From NCBI RefSeq assembly GCF_900115105.1, contig NZ_FOYP01000001.1, forward strand, positions 646,097 to 710,096: DNA of 64,000 nt, written 5' to 3'. The position numbers and the translations under genes were made by a program. This DNA is from Yoonia tamlensis (GTDB taxonomy: Bacteria; Pseudomonadota; Alphaproteobacteria; Rhodobacterales; Rhodobacteraceae). The notes under the pieces were generated by a model, which was not told where the DNA came from, ran no database searches, and saw only the letters and a program-made list of their open reading frames with translations. Within the stretch, counting starts at the first letter, position 1, and every line of letters starts with the position of its first letter. Below are positions 26,916 to 37,296 of this stretch, piece after piece.

Positions 26916-27734
26916 ATGATGAACATGCATGACGTCGCGAAACGCGGTCTTGTTTTATTGGGGTGTGGCAAGATGGGTTCGGCCATGCTTGCGGGTTGGT
27001 TGCGCAACGGATTGCCAGCGGCGTCAATCTGGGTGATTGATCCGCACCCGTCAGAGTGGCTTAGGAAACAGGGTGTGAATATTGGCGGCGCATTGCCCCA
27101 AAGCCCTGCAATTGTCGTTGTTGCGGTCAAGCCGCAGATGATGGCCGAAGCCTTGCCGGATGTGAAATCGCTGGGCGGCGGGGCCACATTGGTGATCTCG
27201 GTCGCGGCGGGCACGCCGCTTGCGTTATTCGAAGACATGCTGGGCGAAAACACCCCGATTATCCGCGCGATGCCCAATACCCCCGCCGCCATCGGGCGCG
27301 GGATTACGGCCTTGATCGGCAACGGTGATACAGGCGAATCCGACCTTGATCTGGCCGAGGCGCTGTTGCTGGCGGTGGGGCAAGTTGTGCGCCTTGAATC
27401 CGAGGATCAGATGGATGCGGTGACCGCTGTTTCCGGCTCTGGTCCGGCCTATGTGTTTCATCTGATCGAAACCCTTGCTGCGGCGGGGGTGGCCCAAGGG
27501 CTGCCTGCTGATCTGGCAATGGATCTGGCCAAGGCCACTGTCGGCGGTGCGGGCGAATTGGCCGAAACCGCTGATGATGATCCTGCGCAATTGCGGGTCA
27601 ATGTGACTTCGCCCAATGGCACGACCCAAGCCGCGCTTGAGGTGCTGATGGACGACGAAACCGGCTTTGGCCCGTTGCTGCGCCGTGCGGTTGCGGCAGC
27701 CGCAGACAGATCGCGGGAACTGGGGCGTGGCTGA
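26916..27734 (+). CDS. proC: Pyrroline-5-carboxylate reductase
   Basis: Last step of proline synthesis, reducing pyrroline-5-carboxylate with NAD(P)H. The 272-residue product has the N-terminal nucleotide-binding motif GLVLLGCGKMGSAMLAGWL, central IRAMPNTPAAIGRGITALIGNGD, and the family signature SGSGPAYVFHLIETLAAAGVAQGLP plus NVTSPNGTTQAALEVL. The start is one of several closely spaced codons (GTG 26910, ATG 26916 or 26919). Its 3' end overlaps the GTG start of csaA by eight bases. Confidence 0.95.
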   Translation: MMNMHDVAKRGLVLLGCGKMGSAMLAGWLRNGLPAASIWVIDPHPSEWLRKQGVNIGGALPQSPAIVVVAVKPQMMAEALPDVKSLGGGATLVISVAAGTPLALFEDMLGENTPIIRAMPNTPAAIGRGITALIGNGDTGESDLDLAEALLLAVGQVVRLESEDQMDAVTAVSGSGPAYVFHLIETLAAAGVAQGLPADLAMDLAKATVGGAGELAETADDDPAQLRVNVTSPNGTTQAALEVLMDDETGFGPLLRRAVAAAADRSRELGRG

Positions 27735-28065
27735 AATTAGCTTTGACGATTTTCTAAAGGTCGATGTCCGTGTTGGCACTGTGCTGCGCGCTGAACCCTA
27801 TCCGGAAGCGCGCAAGCCGGCGATTAAACTGTGGATCGATTTTGGCGATGAAATCGGCGAAAAGAAAACATCGGCCCAGATCACCGCGCATTACACAGCT
27901 GATGCGCTGATCGGCAAACAGGTCTTGGCGGTGGTGAATTTCCCACCCCGCCAGATCGGCAAATTCATGTCCGAGGTGCTGGTGCTGGGCATGCCTGACA
28001 AAGACGGCGCTGTCGTTCTAGTTGGTCCGGATCAGGATGTACCCTTAGGAGGACGCCTACATTGA
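27727..28065 (+). CDS. csaA: CsaA-like tRNA-binding protein
   Basis: A 112-residue OB-fold protein related to the tRNA-binding domain of MetRS and to CsaA, which has chaperone and tRNA-binding activity. The start VAEISFDDFLKVDVRVGTVLRAEPYPEARKPAIKLWIDFG and the ending VVNFPPRQIGKFMSEVLVLGMPDKDGAVVLV are diagnostic. The start is a GTG at 27727 overlapping proC. The stop overlaps the TTG start of the dehydrogenase, so proC-csaA-dehydrogenase look like one coupled unit. Confidence 0.9.
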   Translation: MAEISFDDFLKVDVRVGTVLRAEPYPEARKPAIKLWIDFGDEIGEKKTSAQITAHYTADALIGKQVLAVVNFPPRQIGKFMSEVLVLGMPDKDGAVVLVGPDQDVPLGGRLH

Positions 28066-29009
28066 AAAAACTGCTGCTGACACGCCGTTTTCCCGATGCG
28101 ACCATTGCCGCGGCGCGCGCGCGGTATGATGTGACCTTGCGCGATGTTGCCGCAGGCATGACAGTGGCCGAGGCTAACGCCGCGCTTAGGGATTACGATG
28201 CGATCCTGACCACATTGGGTGATGATTTCAGCGCGGATGCCTTTGCGGGTGATCTGCGCTGTCAGGTACTGGCCAATTTCGGTGTGGGCTACAATCATAT
28301 TGATGCGGATGCCGCACGTGCGGCGGGTGTGGCCGTATCGAACACGCCGGATGTGGTGACCGATGCCACCGCTGATATCGGCATGACCCTGATCCTGTCG
28401 ACCTGCCGCCGCGCGGGCGAAGGCGAACGGCTTGTGCGTGCGGATAAATGGGAAGGCTGGGCGCCGACCCATATGCTGGGCACCCATGTCACCGGCAAGA
28501 CCGTGGGTATTGTCGGTATGGGCCGCATCGGGCAGGCCGTGGCGCGCCGCTGCCATTTCGGTTTTGATATGCCGGTCATCTATTTTAACCGCTCGACCAA
28601 ACCCGTGGATTTTCCTGCGCGGCAGGTGGATAGCCTTGCCGATCTGATGGGGCAGGCGGATATTATCGTCGTGACCGTGCCAGGTGGTGGCGGTAATGCG
28701 CATTTGATTGACGCAAATATGCTGGCACAGATGAAACCACGCGGGATTTTCATCAATATCGCGCGCGGCGATGTGGTGGATGAGGCGGCGCTGATTGCGG
28801 CGCTTGAGACGGGGCAAATCGCGGGCGCGGGTCTGGATGTCTATGCCAAGGAACCGCAGGTGCCCGATGCATTCCGCGCGTTGGAAAACGTGGTGCTATT
28901 GCCGCATCTTGGCACGGCCGCGCTGGAAATCCGTGAGGCGATGGGCCAGATGGCATTGGACAACATCATTGCATGGGACGAAGGCCGCCCCCTGCCGCAA
29001 GCCGTCTAA
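28062..29009 (+). CDS. D-isomer specific 2-hydroxyacid dehydrogenase
   Basis: A 315-residue NAD(P)-dependent reductase of the glyoxylate/hydroxypyruvate reductase type. The nucleotide-binding motif is VGIVGMGRIGQAVARR, and the catalytic Arg, Glu and His appear in INIARGDVVDE, AGLDVYAKEP and VVLLPHLGTA. Substrate is uncertain: glyoxylate or hydroxypyruvate reduction is the likeliest. The start is a TTG at 28062 overlapping the csaA stop (TTGA), supported by a perfect AGGAGG nine bases upstream. The 3' end overlaps the convergent 29006 gene by four bases. Confidence 0.9.
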   Translation: MKKLLLTRRFPDATIAAARARYDVTLRDVAAGMTVAEANAALRDYDAILTTLGDDFSADAFAGDLRCQVLANFGVGYNHIDADAARAAGVAVSNTPDVVTDATADIGMTLILSTCRRAGEGERLVRADKWEGWAPTHMLGTHVTGKTVGIVGMGRIGQAVARRCHFGFDMPVIYFNRSTKPVDFPARQVDSLADLMGQADIIVVTVPGGGGNAHLIDANMLAQMKPRGIFINIARGDVVDEAALIAALETGQIAGAGLDVYAKEPQVPDAFRALENVVLLPHLGTAALEIREAMGQMALDNIIAWDEGRPLPQAV

Positions 29010-29416
29010 TCGCCGGGTTTATTGATCCGGTCGGCCTTTTTGCGCACCAGAACAGACCGCAGGTCATGCATCGCCAGCAAGAACCGGTCTGTGACGGCTT
29101 CCAGCTGGTCATCGCTGGCCTTTGACTGCGCCCATTGGGTGGCGATATTCATCTGGTCGATGGTGCGGTGGATGTCGTCGATGCCGCGCTGGGCCAGCAA
29201 TGCGCAGCGGGCGGCAAGCCATGCGTCAATTGCAGCGATATCATCGGCGGTTAGCTGGTAATCACCCTGTGCTTTGTAATCGCCGCGGTTGGTGTTTACG
29301 ACGGCGATCTGTTCCATCTCGATCCGGCGCTGCCGGTTTTGCGTGTCCAGACGAAACACAGCTGCCCCGTTATCACGGACGCGGAAATAATAGGGCGGGA
29401 GCTGTGGCGATTGCAT
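29006..29416 (-). CDS. Hypothetical protein
   Basis: A 136-residue protein that I do not assign to a family. It begins MQSPQLPPYYFRVRDNGAAVFRLDTQNRQRRIEMEQIAVVNTNRGDYKAQGDY, a beta-rich stretch, followed by a helical C-terminal half with Asp/Glu-rich and Leu-rich segments and a basic end. Homologs of similar layout are common in roseobacters. The ATG at 29416 is the plausible start; 40 more open codons upstream look non-coding. It converges with the dehydrogenase gene and follows a hairpin terminator of the aminotransferase. Confidence 0.55.
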   Translation of the reverse strand: MQSPQLPPYYFRVRDNGAAVFRLDTQNRQRRIEMEQIAVVNTNRGDYKAQGDYQLTADDIAAIDAWLAARCALLAQRGIDDIHRTIDQMNIATQWAQSKASDDQLEAVTDRFLLAMHDLRSVLVRKKADRINKPGD

Positions 29417-29539
29417 TTTGTGCCTGTGATGATCCGTTTGTGGGTATCCTAACAGGCCGGTGCGCCTTGCCAAGGCTCCGTTTGCAATAATGCGAATTCG
29501 GGGGGGCGCATTGCGATCAGCACATGTGTGCCGCAAGAA

Positions 29540-29571
29540 CCCCTTGCGGCGCTTGGGCTGCGCCGCAGGGG
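29540..29571 (-). terminator. Hairpin terminator of the aminotransferase gene
   Basis: Inverted repeat with arms TGCGGCGC/GCGCCGCA plus flanking CCCC/GGGG, about 12 bp with one bulged base and a 7-nt loop, located 12 bp beyond the stop at 29584. No strong T run follows. Confidence 0.5.
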
Positions 29572-29583
29572 GATATCGGGTCT

Positions 29584-31533
<1,950 letters not shown>

Positions 31534-31541
31534 GGGGCGTT

Positions 31542-31564
31542 GCCCTCTGATGAAACCAGAGGGC
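31542..31564. terminator. Bidirectional terminator between sdhE and the hydrolase
   Basis: GCCCTCTG-ATGAAAC-CAGAGGGC, a perfect 8-bp stem with 7-nt loop, directly between two convergent stops. Confidence 0.6.
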
Positions 31565-31576
31565 GCCGCGATCCTG

Positions 31577-32518
31577 TTACGGCTGCGCGGCCAGCCAGCC
31601 CAAAATCGCCGCATTTGTTTGCGCGGGCTTTTCTTGCTGGATACAGTGCCCGCAATCAAGACTGACAACATCCACATTGGGTACAAAATCGGTCAGCCTG
31701 TCTGATTTCGGAATAGTATCCCGATCACCATAGATCATCAGCGCGGGGGTGTGGATCACCGGATCAACACCGTCCAAAATGCCCCAATTGCGATCCAGAT
31801 TCCGGTACCAGTTGATGCTGCCTGTGAATCCCGACGTGGTGAATGAATCGACGTAGACGGCCAGATCATCATCACTCATGAGCGGATCACCCAGCGGCGT
31901 ATCCGCCTGTGCCAGATCAATCATCACCATACCGGGCGCAGGCGGTGTCAGGGGCACGTTTTTGCGAAACAAATTGCGCAGGAACTGTGCGCAATGCGCA
32001 TCAAGCACGGCATCGGCTACGCCGGGTTGGCGATTGAAATGCACGAAATAATAGTCGGGGCCCAAGAATTCTTCCATCATGTCGATCCAGGGCTGCGCAG
32101 TGCGTGCCTGATAAGGCAGGGCAAGGTTGATGATTTTGCGCACCCGCGAAGGCTGCAAAAGCGCCAAGCCCCAGACGATATTCGCCCCCCAGTCATGCCC
32201 CACAAATGTCGCGTCTGTGTAACCGTAGTGATCAAGCAGCGCGGCCAGATCCCCCGTGAGCTGCGTAATGTCATAGGCGCTGACATCATCAGGGCAGGTT
32301 GATTTCCCGTAGCCACGCTGATTTGGCGCGATAACGTGATAGCCCGCAGCGACCAGCGCCGGAATTTGGTAACGCCAGGAATAGGCATGCTCTGGCCATC
32401 CGTGGCAAAGCACAATCGGGTTTCCGATGTTTTCCTGGCCGGCTTCAAAAACCTCTAATGTGACATCATTGAGGGCGATGCGCCTTGGCGCGGGGAAGCT
32501 ACGGTAGTGAGTTTGCAA
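31577..32518 (-). CDS. Alpha/beta hydrolase, epoxide hydrolase/haloalkane dehalogenase type
   Basis: A 313-residue hydrolase of the epoxide hydrolase-like group. Oxyanion strand IVLCHGWPEHAYSWRYQIPAL, nucleophile elbow ATFVGHDWGANIVWG with Asp as nucleophile, and the catalytic His in SLDCGHCIQQEKP are visible; a cap domain lies between (about residues 135-225). The Asp nucleophile argues against an esterase. Substrate unknown. The start is a TTG at 32518 with AAGGAG eight bases upstream; longer open frame upstream runs through the operator region. Divergent from the WYL-type regulator, which probably controls it. Confidence 0.82.
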   Translation of the reverse strand: MQTHYRSFPAPRRIALNDVTLEVFEAGQENIGNPIVLCHGWPEHAYSWRYQIPALVAAGYHVIAPNQRGYGKSTCPDDVSAYDITQLTGDLAALLDHYGYTDATFVGHDWGANIVWGLALLQPSRVRKIINLALPYQARTAQPWIDMMEEFLGPDYYFVHFNRQPGVADAVLDAHCAQFLRNLFRKNVPLTPPAPGMVMIDLAQADTPLGDPLMSDDDLAVYVDSFTTSGFTGSINWYRNLDRNWGILDGVDPVIHTPALMIYGDRDTIPKSDRLTDFVPNVDVVSLDCGHCIQQEKPAQTNAAILGWLAAQP

Positions 32519-32562
32519 AACGATATCTCCTTGTTTGCTTGCGTGAATCAGAGATAGGATAA

Positions 32563-32587
32563 AAAGGTGCCAAAAAATGACACCTTT
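32563..32587. promoter_or_regulatory. Inverted-repeat operator of the hydrolase/regulator divergon
   Basis: AAAGGTG (32563-32569) and CACCTTT (32581-32587) form a perfect 7-bp inverted repeat, with the inner sequence GCCA/TGAC extending imperfectly. It lies in the 87-bp gap between the divergent hydrolase and WYL-type regulator. This is the expected place for a site bound by the regulator. Confidence 0.6.
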
Positions 32588-32605
32588 AACGGTCAGGTGA
32601 TGAAA

Positions 32606-33325
32606 ATGAACGCGCGTCACCGACAAGACAACATTGTCCGCCATTTGCGCCGCAACGGGACGTCGACAATCGCGGAACTTGCGCGCGAAGCGGGCGCGTC
32701 ACGGCGCACAGTCCTGCGCGATATTTCTGCGTTGCGGGACGCGGGTTTTGTCATTCATTCCGAATCCGGTCGCGGTGGCGGTCTGCAGCTTGATCCGCAA
32801 TCTGTGCAGACCACGGCGCGGCTGTCAGTCGCAGAAGTGTTTGCGTTGCTGATCAGCGTGGCGTCCATGCGTGCGGCAGGCAATCTGCCCTTTTCGGGGC
32901 TTGCGGATACGGGGCTTGCCAAGATTGAAAAGGCGCTGCCTGCCGATAAAATCCGCGATCTGCGGCAGTTTCTTGACTGTTTGTATGTCGGGACGCTCGC
33001 GCCGCAGGTTGATATTTCTGATTTAGGCGAGATCGACCCGGCCTTGCTGCCCGCGTTTGAAGCGGCGTTTTTGGAGCGCAGGCATCTGGCGTTTGAATAC
33101 CGCGATGCAAAAGGGGTGATCACGCAGCGTTCCATTGAACCGCAAGCAATGCTGATCTTACCGCCGCTTTGGTATCTGGTGGCTTGGGATCCTGCGCGCG
33201 ATGGTTTCCGGCATTTTCGCATGGACAGAATCAGCGGGCCAAATTGCGTAAAAGACACGCATTTTCGGCGACGCCATGTGACATTTGACGATACGGTGCG
33301 TCCTTTACACGATGCGCCTCGCTGA
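32606..33325 (+). CDS. WYL-domain (YafY-like) transcriptional regulator
   Basis: A 239-residue regulator with a DeoR/HTH_11-type winged helix at the N-terminus (RHRQDNIVRHLRRNGTSTIAELAREAGASRRTVLRDISALRDAGFVIHSESGRGGGLQL) and a WYL-type ligand-sensing domain (LAFEYRDAKGVITQRSIEPQAMLILPPLWYLVAWDPARDGFRHFRMDRIS). The ATG at 32606 has AGGTGA before it; ATG 32600 is possible. Probable role: control of the divergent hydrolase and itself through the inverted repeat at 32563-32587. Ligand unknown. Confidence 0.85.
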   Translation: MNARHRQDNIVRHLRRNGTSTIAELAREAGASRRTVLRDISALRDAGFVIHSESGRGGGLQLDPQSVQTTARLSVAEVFALLISVASMRAAGNLPFSGLADTGLAKIEKALPADKIRDLRQFLDCLYVGTLAPQVDISDLGEIDPALLPAFEAAFLERRHLAFEYRDAKGVITQRSIEPQAMLILPPLWYLVAWDPARDGFRHFRMDRISGPNCVKDTHFRRRHVTFDDTVRPLHDAPR

Positions 33326-33421
33326 CCGAAACTGTTTGGATTACCTACAATTTTAGCATTTAACTGAATGTTTTTTATTTTGTTTTAGCTTTCTGGGGCA
33401 GCTGAAGACGGAGTAAAAAAT

Positions 33422-33943
33422 ATGAGTATCCATACTGATATCGACGGGCCAAAACCCAAGGGCCATGCAGCGGCGCGCAGTGCCAGCTTTATGGCCAGCT
33501 ATCTTGATGCGCTGACATTGGTTGAACGGCTGCACCGCCTATTGCTTGATGTGATCAAGGACGAATTTGAACGGGTTGGCATCCTGGAAATAAACGCGGT
33601 GCAGGCGCTGTTGCTGTTTAACGTCGGCGATAACGAGGTCACGGCCGGTGAACTGAAAACGCGCGGCTATTATCAGGGCTCGAATGTATCTTACAATCTG
33701 AAAAAGCTGGTTGATCTGGGCTATATGCACCACCAGCGCAGCGAAATCGACCGCCGGTCCGTGCGCGTGCGCCTGTCGGAAAAGGGGCGTAATGTGCGCG
33801 CCATTATTGCCCAGCTATTTGTCACCCATGCGGACGGGCTGATCGCGCGGGACGTGCTTGATCATGACGGGTTGGACAATATCACAGGCGCGTTGCGTCG
33901 TGTGGAACGCTATTGGACCGAGCAGATCCGCTATATCTACTAA
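33422..33943 (+). CDS. LdtR-like MarR-family regulator
   Basis: A 173-residue winged-helix regulator. The DNA-binding region NAVQALLLFNVGDNEVTAGELKTRGYYQGSNVSYNLKKLVDLGYMHHQRSEIDRRSVRVRLSEKG matches the alphaproteobacterial LdtR type of MarR regulators, which in Liberibacter and Sinorhizobium control L,D-transpeptidase and stress genes. A GGAG lies eight bases before the ATG. An AT-rich promoter region precedes it (33326-33421). Targets here are not visible in the window. Confidence 0.82.
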   Translation: MSIHTDIDGPKPKGHAAARSASFMASYLDALTLVERLHRLLLDVIKDEFERVGILEINAVQALLLFNVGDNEVTAGELKTRGYYQGSNVSYNLKKLVDLGYMHHQRSEIDRRSVRVRLSEKGRNVRAIIAQLFVTHADGLIARDVLDHDGLDNITGALRRVERYWTEQIRYIY

Positions 33944-34614
33944 AGCGATCCGATGGCGATGCTTTGTAGTTCGCGCAGCAATTTGCGTTCCATCGCGGCG
34001 GCGTAATCTTCAAATCCGCGCGCGGTTTCGACAAATGCGCCTGCGCCGCGGATCACATAGGACCGGTAATATGCGGCAAGTTCGGTATCATCCGCGGCCG
34101 CCACGACAAGCCCGTTCACGATCACACCGACCGGCACCAGATGGGGCGCGATATCTTGCGGGCGCGGACCTGTATTGGCCGCGCCGTCACCCGAAATATC
34201 AAGCGTGCGCCGCCAGCATGCGGGCTGCTGGTCAAGCAGCGCAAATCCCGTCATCATCGCCGCACCGATCGCCGTTGTGGGTGCTGCGGCCTGCCTTTGG
34301 TGGCCGTGCAGCACTGTCACAAGCCGGTTCAGCTGGGCGGGGTCGTTCAGGGCCATCCATGGCTGGATGACGGTCTGGTCGGTCGGCCCGCTCCATTCAT
34401 AGATGCTGATGCTGACCGGTGCATCCGGCTGCTGGAACAGCACCGCTTGCACCGCTTCGCTTTGCAAAGCGGCGGCAAGCCCGTCAAGCTGCAGCCGGTA
34501 TTCCACCGCATCCACAGAGCCTGAAACATCAAGCCCCAGCGCCAATGCATGGCGGCAGGCTGCCGTTGCCGCGACCGGAACGCAAAGCGCTAATATGGCG
34601 GCGCGCAGGATCAT
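33940..34614 (-). CDS. DUF1194 protein with von Willebrand A-like domain, exported
   Basis: A 224-residue protein with an N-terminal signal peptide (MILRAAILALCVPVAATAA) and a VWA-type MIDAS motif in LALGLDVSGSVD (DxSxS). The rest, GFALLDQQPACWRRTLDISGDGAANTG, GVIVNGLVVAAADD and VIRGAGAFVETARGFEDYAAAMERKLLRE, matches the DUF1194 family. Probably periplasmic and metal-dependent, with unknown partners. Convergent overlap of four bases with the MarR gene. Confidence 0.85.
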   Translation of the reverse strand: MILRAAILALCVPVAATAACRHALALGLDVSGSVDAVEYRLQLDGLAAALQSEAVQAVLFQQPDAPVSISIYEWSGPTDQTVIQPWMALNDPAQLNRLVTVLHGHQRQAAAPTTAIGAAMMTGFALLDQQPACWRRTLDISGDGAANTGPRPQDIAPHLVPVGVIVNGLVVAAADDTELAAYYRSYVIRGAGAFVETARGFEDYAAAMERKLLRELQSIAIGSL

Positions 34615-34661
34615 CGCGCCCGCGCGCAGCGTGCCTCCTCGCAATACAAGGCGCGCGCCGT

Positions 34662-35090
34662 TTACCAATGACCGGTGTTTTCCATGCTGGCCCAAGGTTC
34701 GCGCGCGGGCAGGTTGCCGCCGGCTTGCAAAAGCTCGATGGAAATATTGTCGGGCGAACGCACAAAGGCCATACGCCCGTCGCGCGGCGGGCGGTTGATG
34801 GTCACGCCATTGTCCATAAGGTGCTGGCAGGTCGCATAAATATCGTCGACCTCATAGGCAAGATGCCCGAAATGGCGGCTGTCGGATGGCAGTTCGTCAT
34901 CGCCATCCCAGTTATAGGTCAGCTCTACAGGGCAATCCTCTTGGCCTTCGGGGGCCATGAAGATCAGGGAAAATCGCCCCGCTTCGACGTCATGGCGTCT
35001 GGTTTCTTTCAGGCCCAGCAGGGCAAAGAATGCCATGGTTTTTTCAAGGTCTTTGACCCGCACCATTGTATGAAGATATTTCAGCGGCAT
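34662..35090 (-). CDS. gloA: Glyoxalase I (lactoylglutathione lyase)
   Basis: Detoxifies methylglyoxal with glutathione. The 142-residue VOC-fold protein starts MPLKYLHTMVRVKDLEKTMAFFALLGL; the metal ligands expected of GloA are in YLHTM (His), VELTYNWD (Glu), HFGHLAYEV (His) and ISIELLQ (Glu). The long open frame upstream crosses the tRNA-Glu gene and is not coding; AAGGAA seven bases before the ATG supports the start at 35090. Confidence 0.9.
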   Translation of the reverse strand: MPLKYLHTMVRVKDLEKTMAFFALLGLKETRRHDVEAGRFSLIFMAPEGQEDCPVELTYNWDGDDELPSDSRHFGHLAYEVDDIYATCQHLMDNGVTINRPPRDGRMAFVRSPDNISIELLQAGGNLPAREPWASMENTGHW

Positions 35091-35200
35091 TTTGTGTTCC
35101 TTCGTAAAGATTTCACGGAGGAACCTAATCGGAATAGACCGCAAGGCAACCGCCAAATGCGCATGTTCGATAAAGTCTGAATGGGGTAATTTTACACCAA

Positions 35201-35275
35201 TGGCAGTCCCTAGGGGAATTGAACCCCTCTTTCCAGGTTGAAAACCTAGCGTCCTAACCGATAGACGAAGGGACC
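35201..35275 (-). tRNA. tRNA-Glu (anticodon TTC)
   Basis: On the minus strand the sequence begins GGTCCCTTCGTCTA and ends GGGACTGCCA, with the CCA end encoded. The acceptor arms GGTCCCT/AGGGACT pair (first pair G-T), the D-arm contains CGGTTAGGACG, the anticodon loop is TTTTCAA giving anticodon TTC, and the T-arm is AGGGGTTCAATTCCCCT. A total of 75 nt with a short variable region, as normal for tRNA-Glu. Confidence 0.95.
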
Positions 35276-35361
35276 GCACTTGGTGTGTGGCGCTTTTAGA
35301 AAAACTGGACGAAGGGCGCAAGAGGTATTTTGATTTATTTTTATTTTTTGTGCGAATTTTT

Positions 35362-37116
35362 TTAGCGGGCGGGTGCCGCGTCCTCGAGCCGCAATTGCAC
35401 GGATTGCCGCCCGCGCCATGTGTTGACCTCTAGCCGTCCGGCCAGATGGAACCGCGCACCATTATGCCCCATAAGCATCGGACCAAGCGGCCCGTCCATA
35501 CCGCCAAAGCAGATGGAATCGATGCGCGCGCCAAGCCCGTCGCCAAAGGTGACCTTGAGGTGATTTGCGCCGACCTGTTTGGCAAAAAGGATTTGCACGT
35601 CAGGAAAGGCAAAGCGCGGGGCAGGGGCGCCTGCGCCAAATGGTCCGGCCTTTTCAATCTGTTCGACAAGTTCCACCGTGGCCGCACCCGGCATCAGCAC
35701 CCCGTCCAGTCGCAAATCGGCAGGGCCGATGTCGGCGGCCCCCTGTTTGGCCAGCAGCGCGCCAATGCGTTCCATCGCGGCATCAAGCTGATCGCGCGCG
35801 ACAGTCAGACCTGCGGCCATCTTGTGCCCGCCGCCTTTGATCAACAGCCCGTCTGCCGCGGCGCGTTGAATGGCGGCACCCAGATCAATGCCGGAAACCG
35901 AACGCCCCGATCCTTTGCCTTCGTCGCCGTCGAGCCCGATTACAATCGCGGGGCGGTTGGTGGATTCTTTGAGGCGCGATGCGACAATACCGACCACGCC
36001 AGGGTGCCAGCCTTCGCCGGCGGCCCAAACCAGCGGGCCGTCCAGCCCGCGTGCGGTCGCCTGTTCCAATGCCAGATCACGCACCTGTGCTTCGACTTCG
36101 CGGCGTTCGGTGTTGAGCTGGTCAAGCTTGGCGGCCATGGCTTCGGCCTCGTGGCGGTTGGTGCAGGCAAGCAGCCGCGCGCCAAGATCCGCCTGACCAA
36201 TGCGCCCTCCCGCATTCACCCGCGGCCCAAGCAAAAACCCCAGATGATAGCTGGTCGGTGCCTGATCCAGCCCCGCAACATCGGCAAGCGCTGTCAGCCC
36301 GATCCGCGCGCGCCGCCCCATGACGGTCAGCCCTTGGCGCACAAACGCGCGGTTCACCCCGATCAGCGGGGCCACATCGGCCACGGTCGCCAGCGCCACC
36401 AGATCTAGCATGGCCATCAAGTCCGGCCCTTTTTCACCCGCGGCGCGCATCTGCCGGTTGGCTTCGACCAGCATCAAGAACACAACGGCAGCGGCGCAAA
36501 GATGCCCCAGATCGCCGCTTTCGTCCTGACGGTTCGGGTTCACCACGGCCACGCAATCGGGCAGGGTTTCACCGCCAAGGTGGTGGTCAAGCACAACCAC
36601 GTCGGCCCCTTTGGCCGCCGCAATCGGCCCGTGCGAAAGCGTGCCGCAATCGACACAGATAATCAGGTCGTGATCTTTGGCCAGCATTGCCATGGCTTCG
36701 TCGTTCGGGCCATAGCCTTCGTCGATGCGGTCAGGGATATAAAGCGTGGCGTCCAGCCCCATATCGCGCAGCCAGTTGATCAGCAGCGCAGCAGACGTGC
36801 CGCCATCCACATCATAATCGGCAAATATCGCAATCCGTTCGCGGGCCTGCACGGCGGCCAGAAACCGTGTCGCGGCTTTTGCCATATCGCGCAGGTCTTG
36901 CGGGTCCGGCAGAAGGTCGCGCAGTGTCGGCGCCAAAAAGGATTGCGCTGCGCTATCGGCCACACCGCGCCGCACAAGCGTGCGGCACAAAGGGCCGGGC
37001 ATGCCGGTGGATTGCGCCATTGCCTCGGAGAGGCGGTCTTCTTCGATCGAGGGGCCGACCCAGCACCGGCCAGTGGCCGATTGGGAGACATTAAGAAAGG
37101 ATTTTGAATGTGTCAT
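35362..37116 (-). CDS. recJ: Single-stranded DNA-specific exonuclease
   Basis: A 584-residue 5'-3' exonuclease of the RecF repair pathway. DHH motifs are present: IAIFADYDVDGGTSAALL, ICVDCGTLSHGPI, VVVLDHHLGG and VVNPNRQDESGDLGHLCAAAVVF. The later GRIGQADLGARLL and DHHA1-type GGGHKMAAGLTV are also seen. The ATG at 37116 begins MTHSKSFLNVSQSATGRCW, as in alphaproteobacterial RecJ; the open frame continues back through the divergent gene's region. Confidence 0.93.
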   Translation of the reverse strand: MTHSKSFLNVSQSATGRCWVGPSIEEDRLSEAMAQSTGMPGPLCRTLVRRGVADSAAQSFLAPTLRDLLPDPQDLRDMAKAATRFLAAVQARERIAIFADYDVDGGTSAALLINWLRDMGLDATLYIPDRIDEGYGPNDEAMAMLAKDHDLIICVDCGTLSHGPIAAAKGADVVVLDHHLGGETLPDCVAVVNPNRQDESGDLGHLCAAAVVFLMLVEANRQMRAAGEKGPDLMAMLDLVALATVADVAPLIGVNRAFVRQGLTVMGRRARIGLTALADVAGLDQAPTSYHLGFLLGPRVNAGGRIGQADLGARLLACTNRHEAEAMAAKLDQLNTERREVEAQVRDLALEQATARGLDGPLVWAAGEGWHPGVVGIVASRLKESTNRPAIVIGLDGDEGKGSGRSVSGIDLGAAIQRAAADGLLIKGGGHKMAAGLTVARDQLDAAMERIGALLAKQGAADIGPADLRLDGVLMPGAATVELVEQIEKAGPFGAGAPAPRFAFPDVQILFAKQVGANHLKVTFGDGLGARIDSICFGGMDGPLGPMLMGHNGARFHLAGRLEVNTWRGRQSVQLRLEDAAPAR

Positions 37117-37296
37117 ACTGCCAGACACTAAAGAACGGGCGCAGCCGGTGCCACGCCCATTTCGCACGAGATCCGCTAGACGGGGTAATTTCTTGCCGTT
37201 ACGTTGACCGCAAATACGACGGGGGCAATGATCTGCGCAGGCTATGGCCATGTTGCGCCACAGAAAATTGACCCAAAACAAGATCGGGCAGACCAG

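Noticed and set aside
35446-36408. 320-codon open frame on the plus strand opposite recJ
   Set aside because: RecJ motifs establish the coding strand; the antisense product is low-complexity Arg/Gly/Ala without domains.
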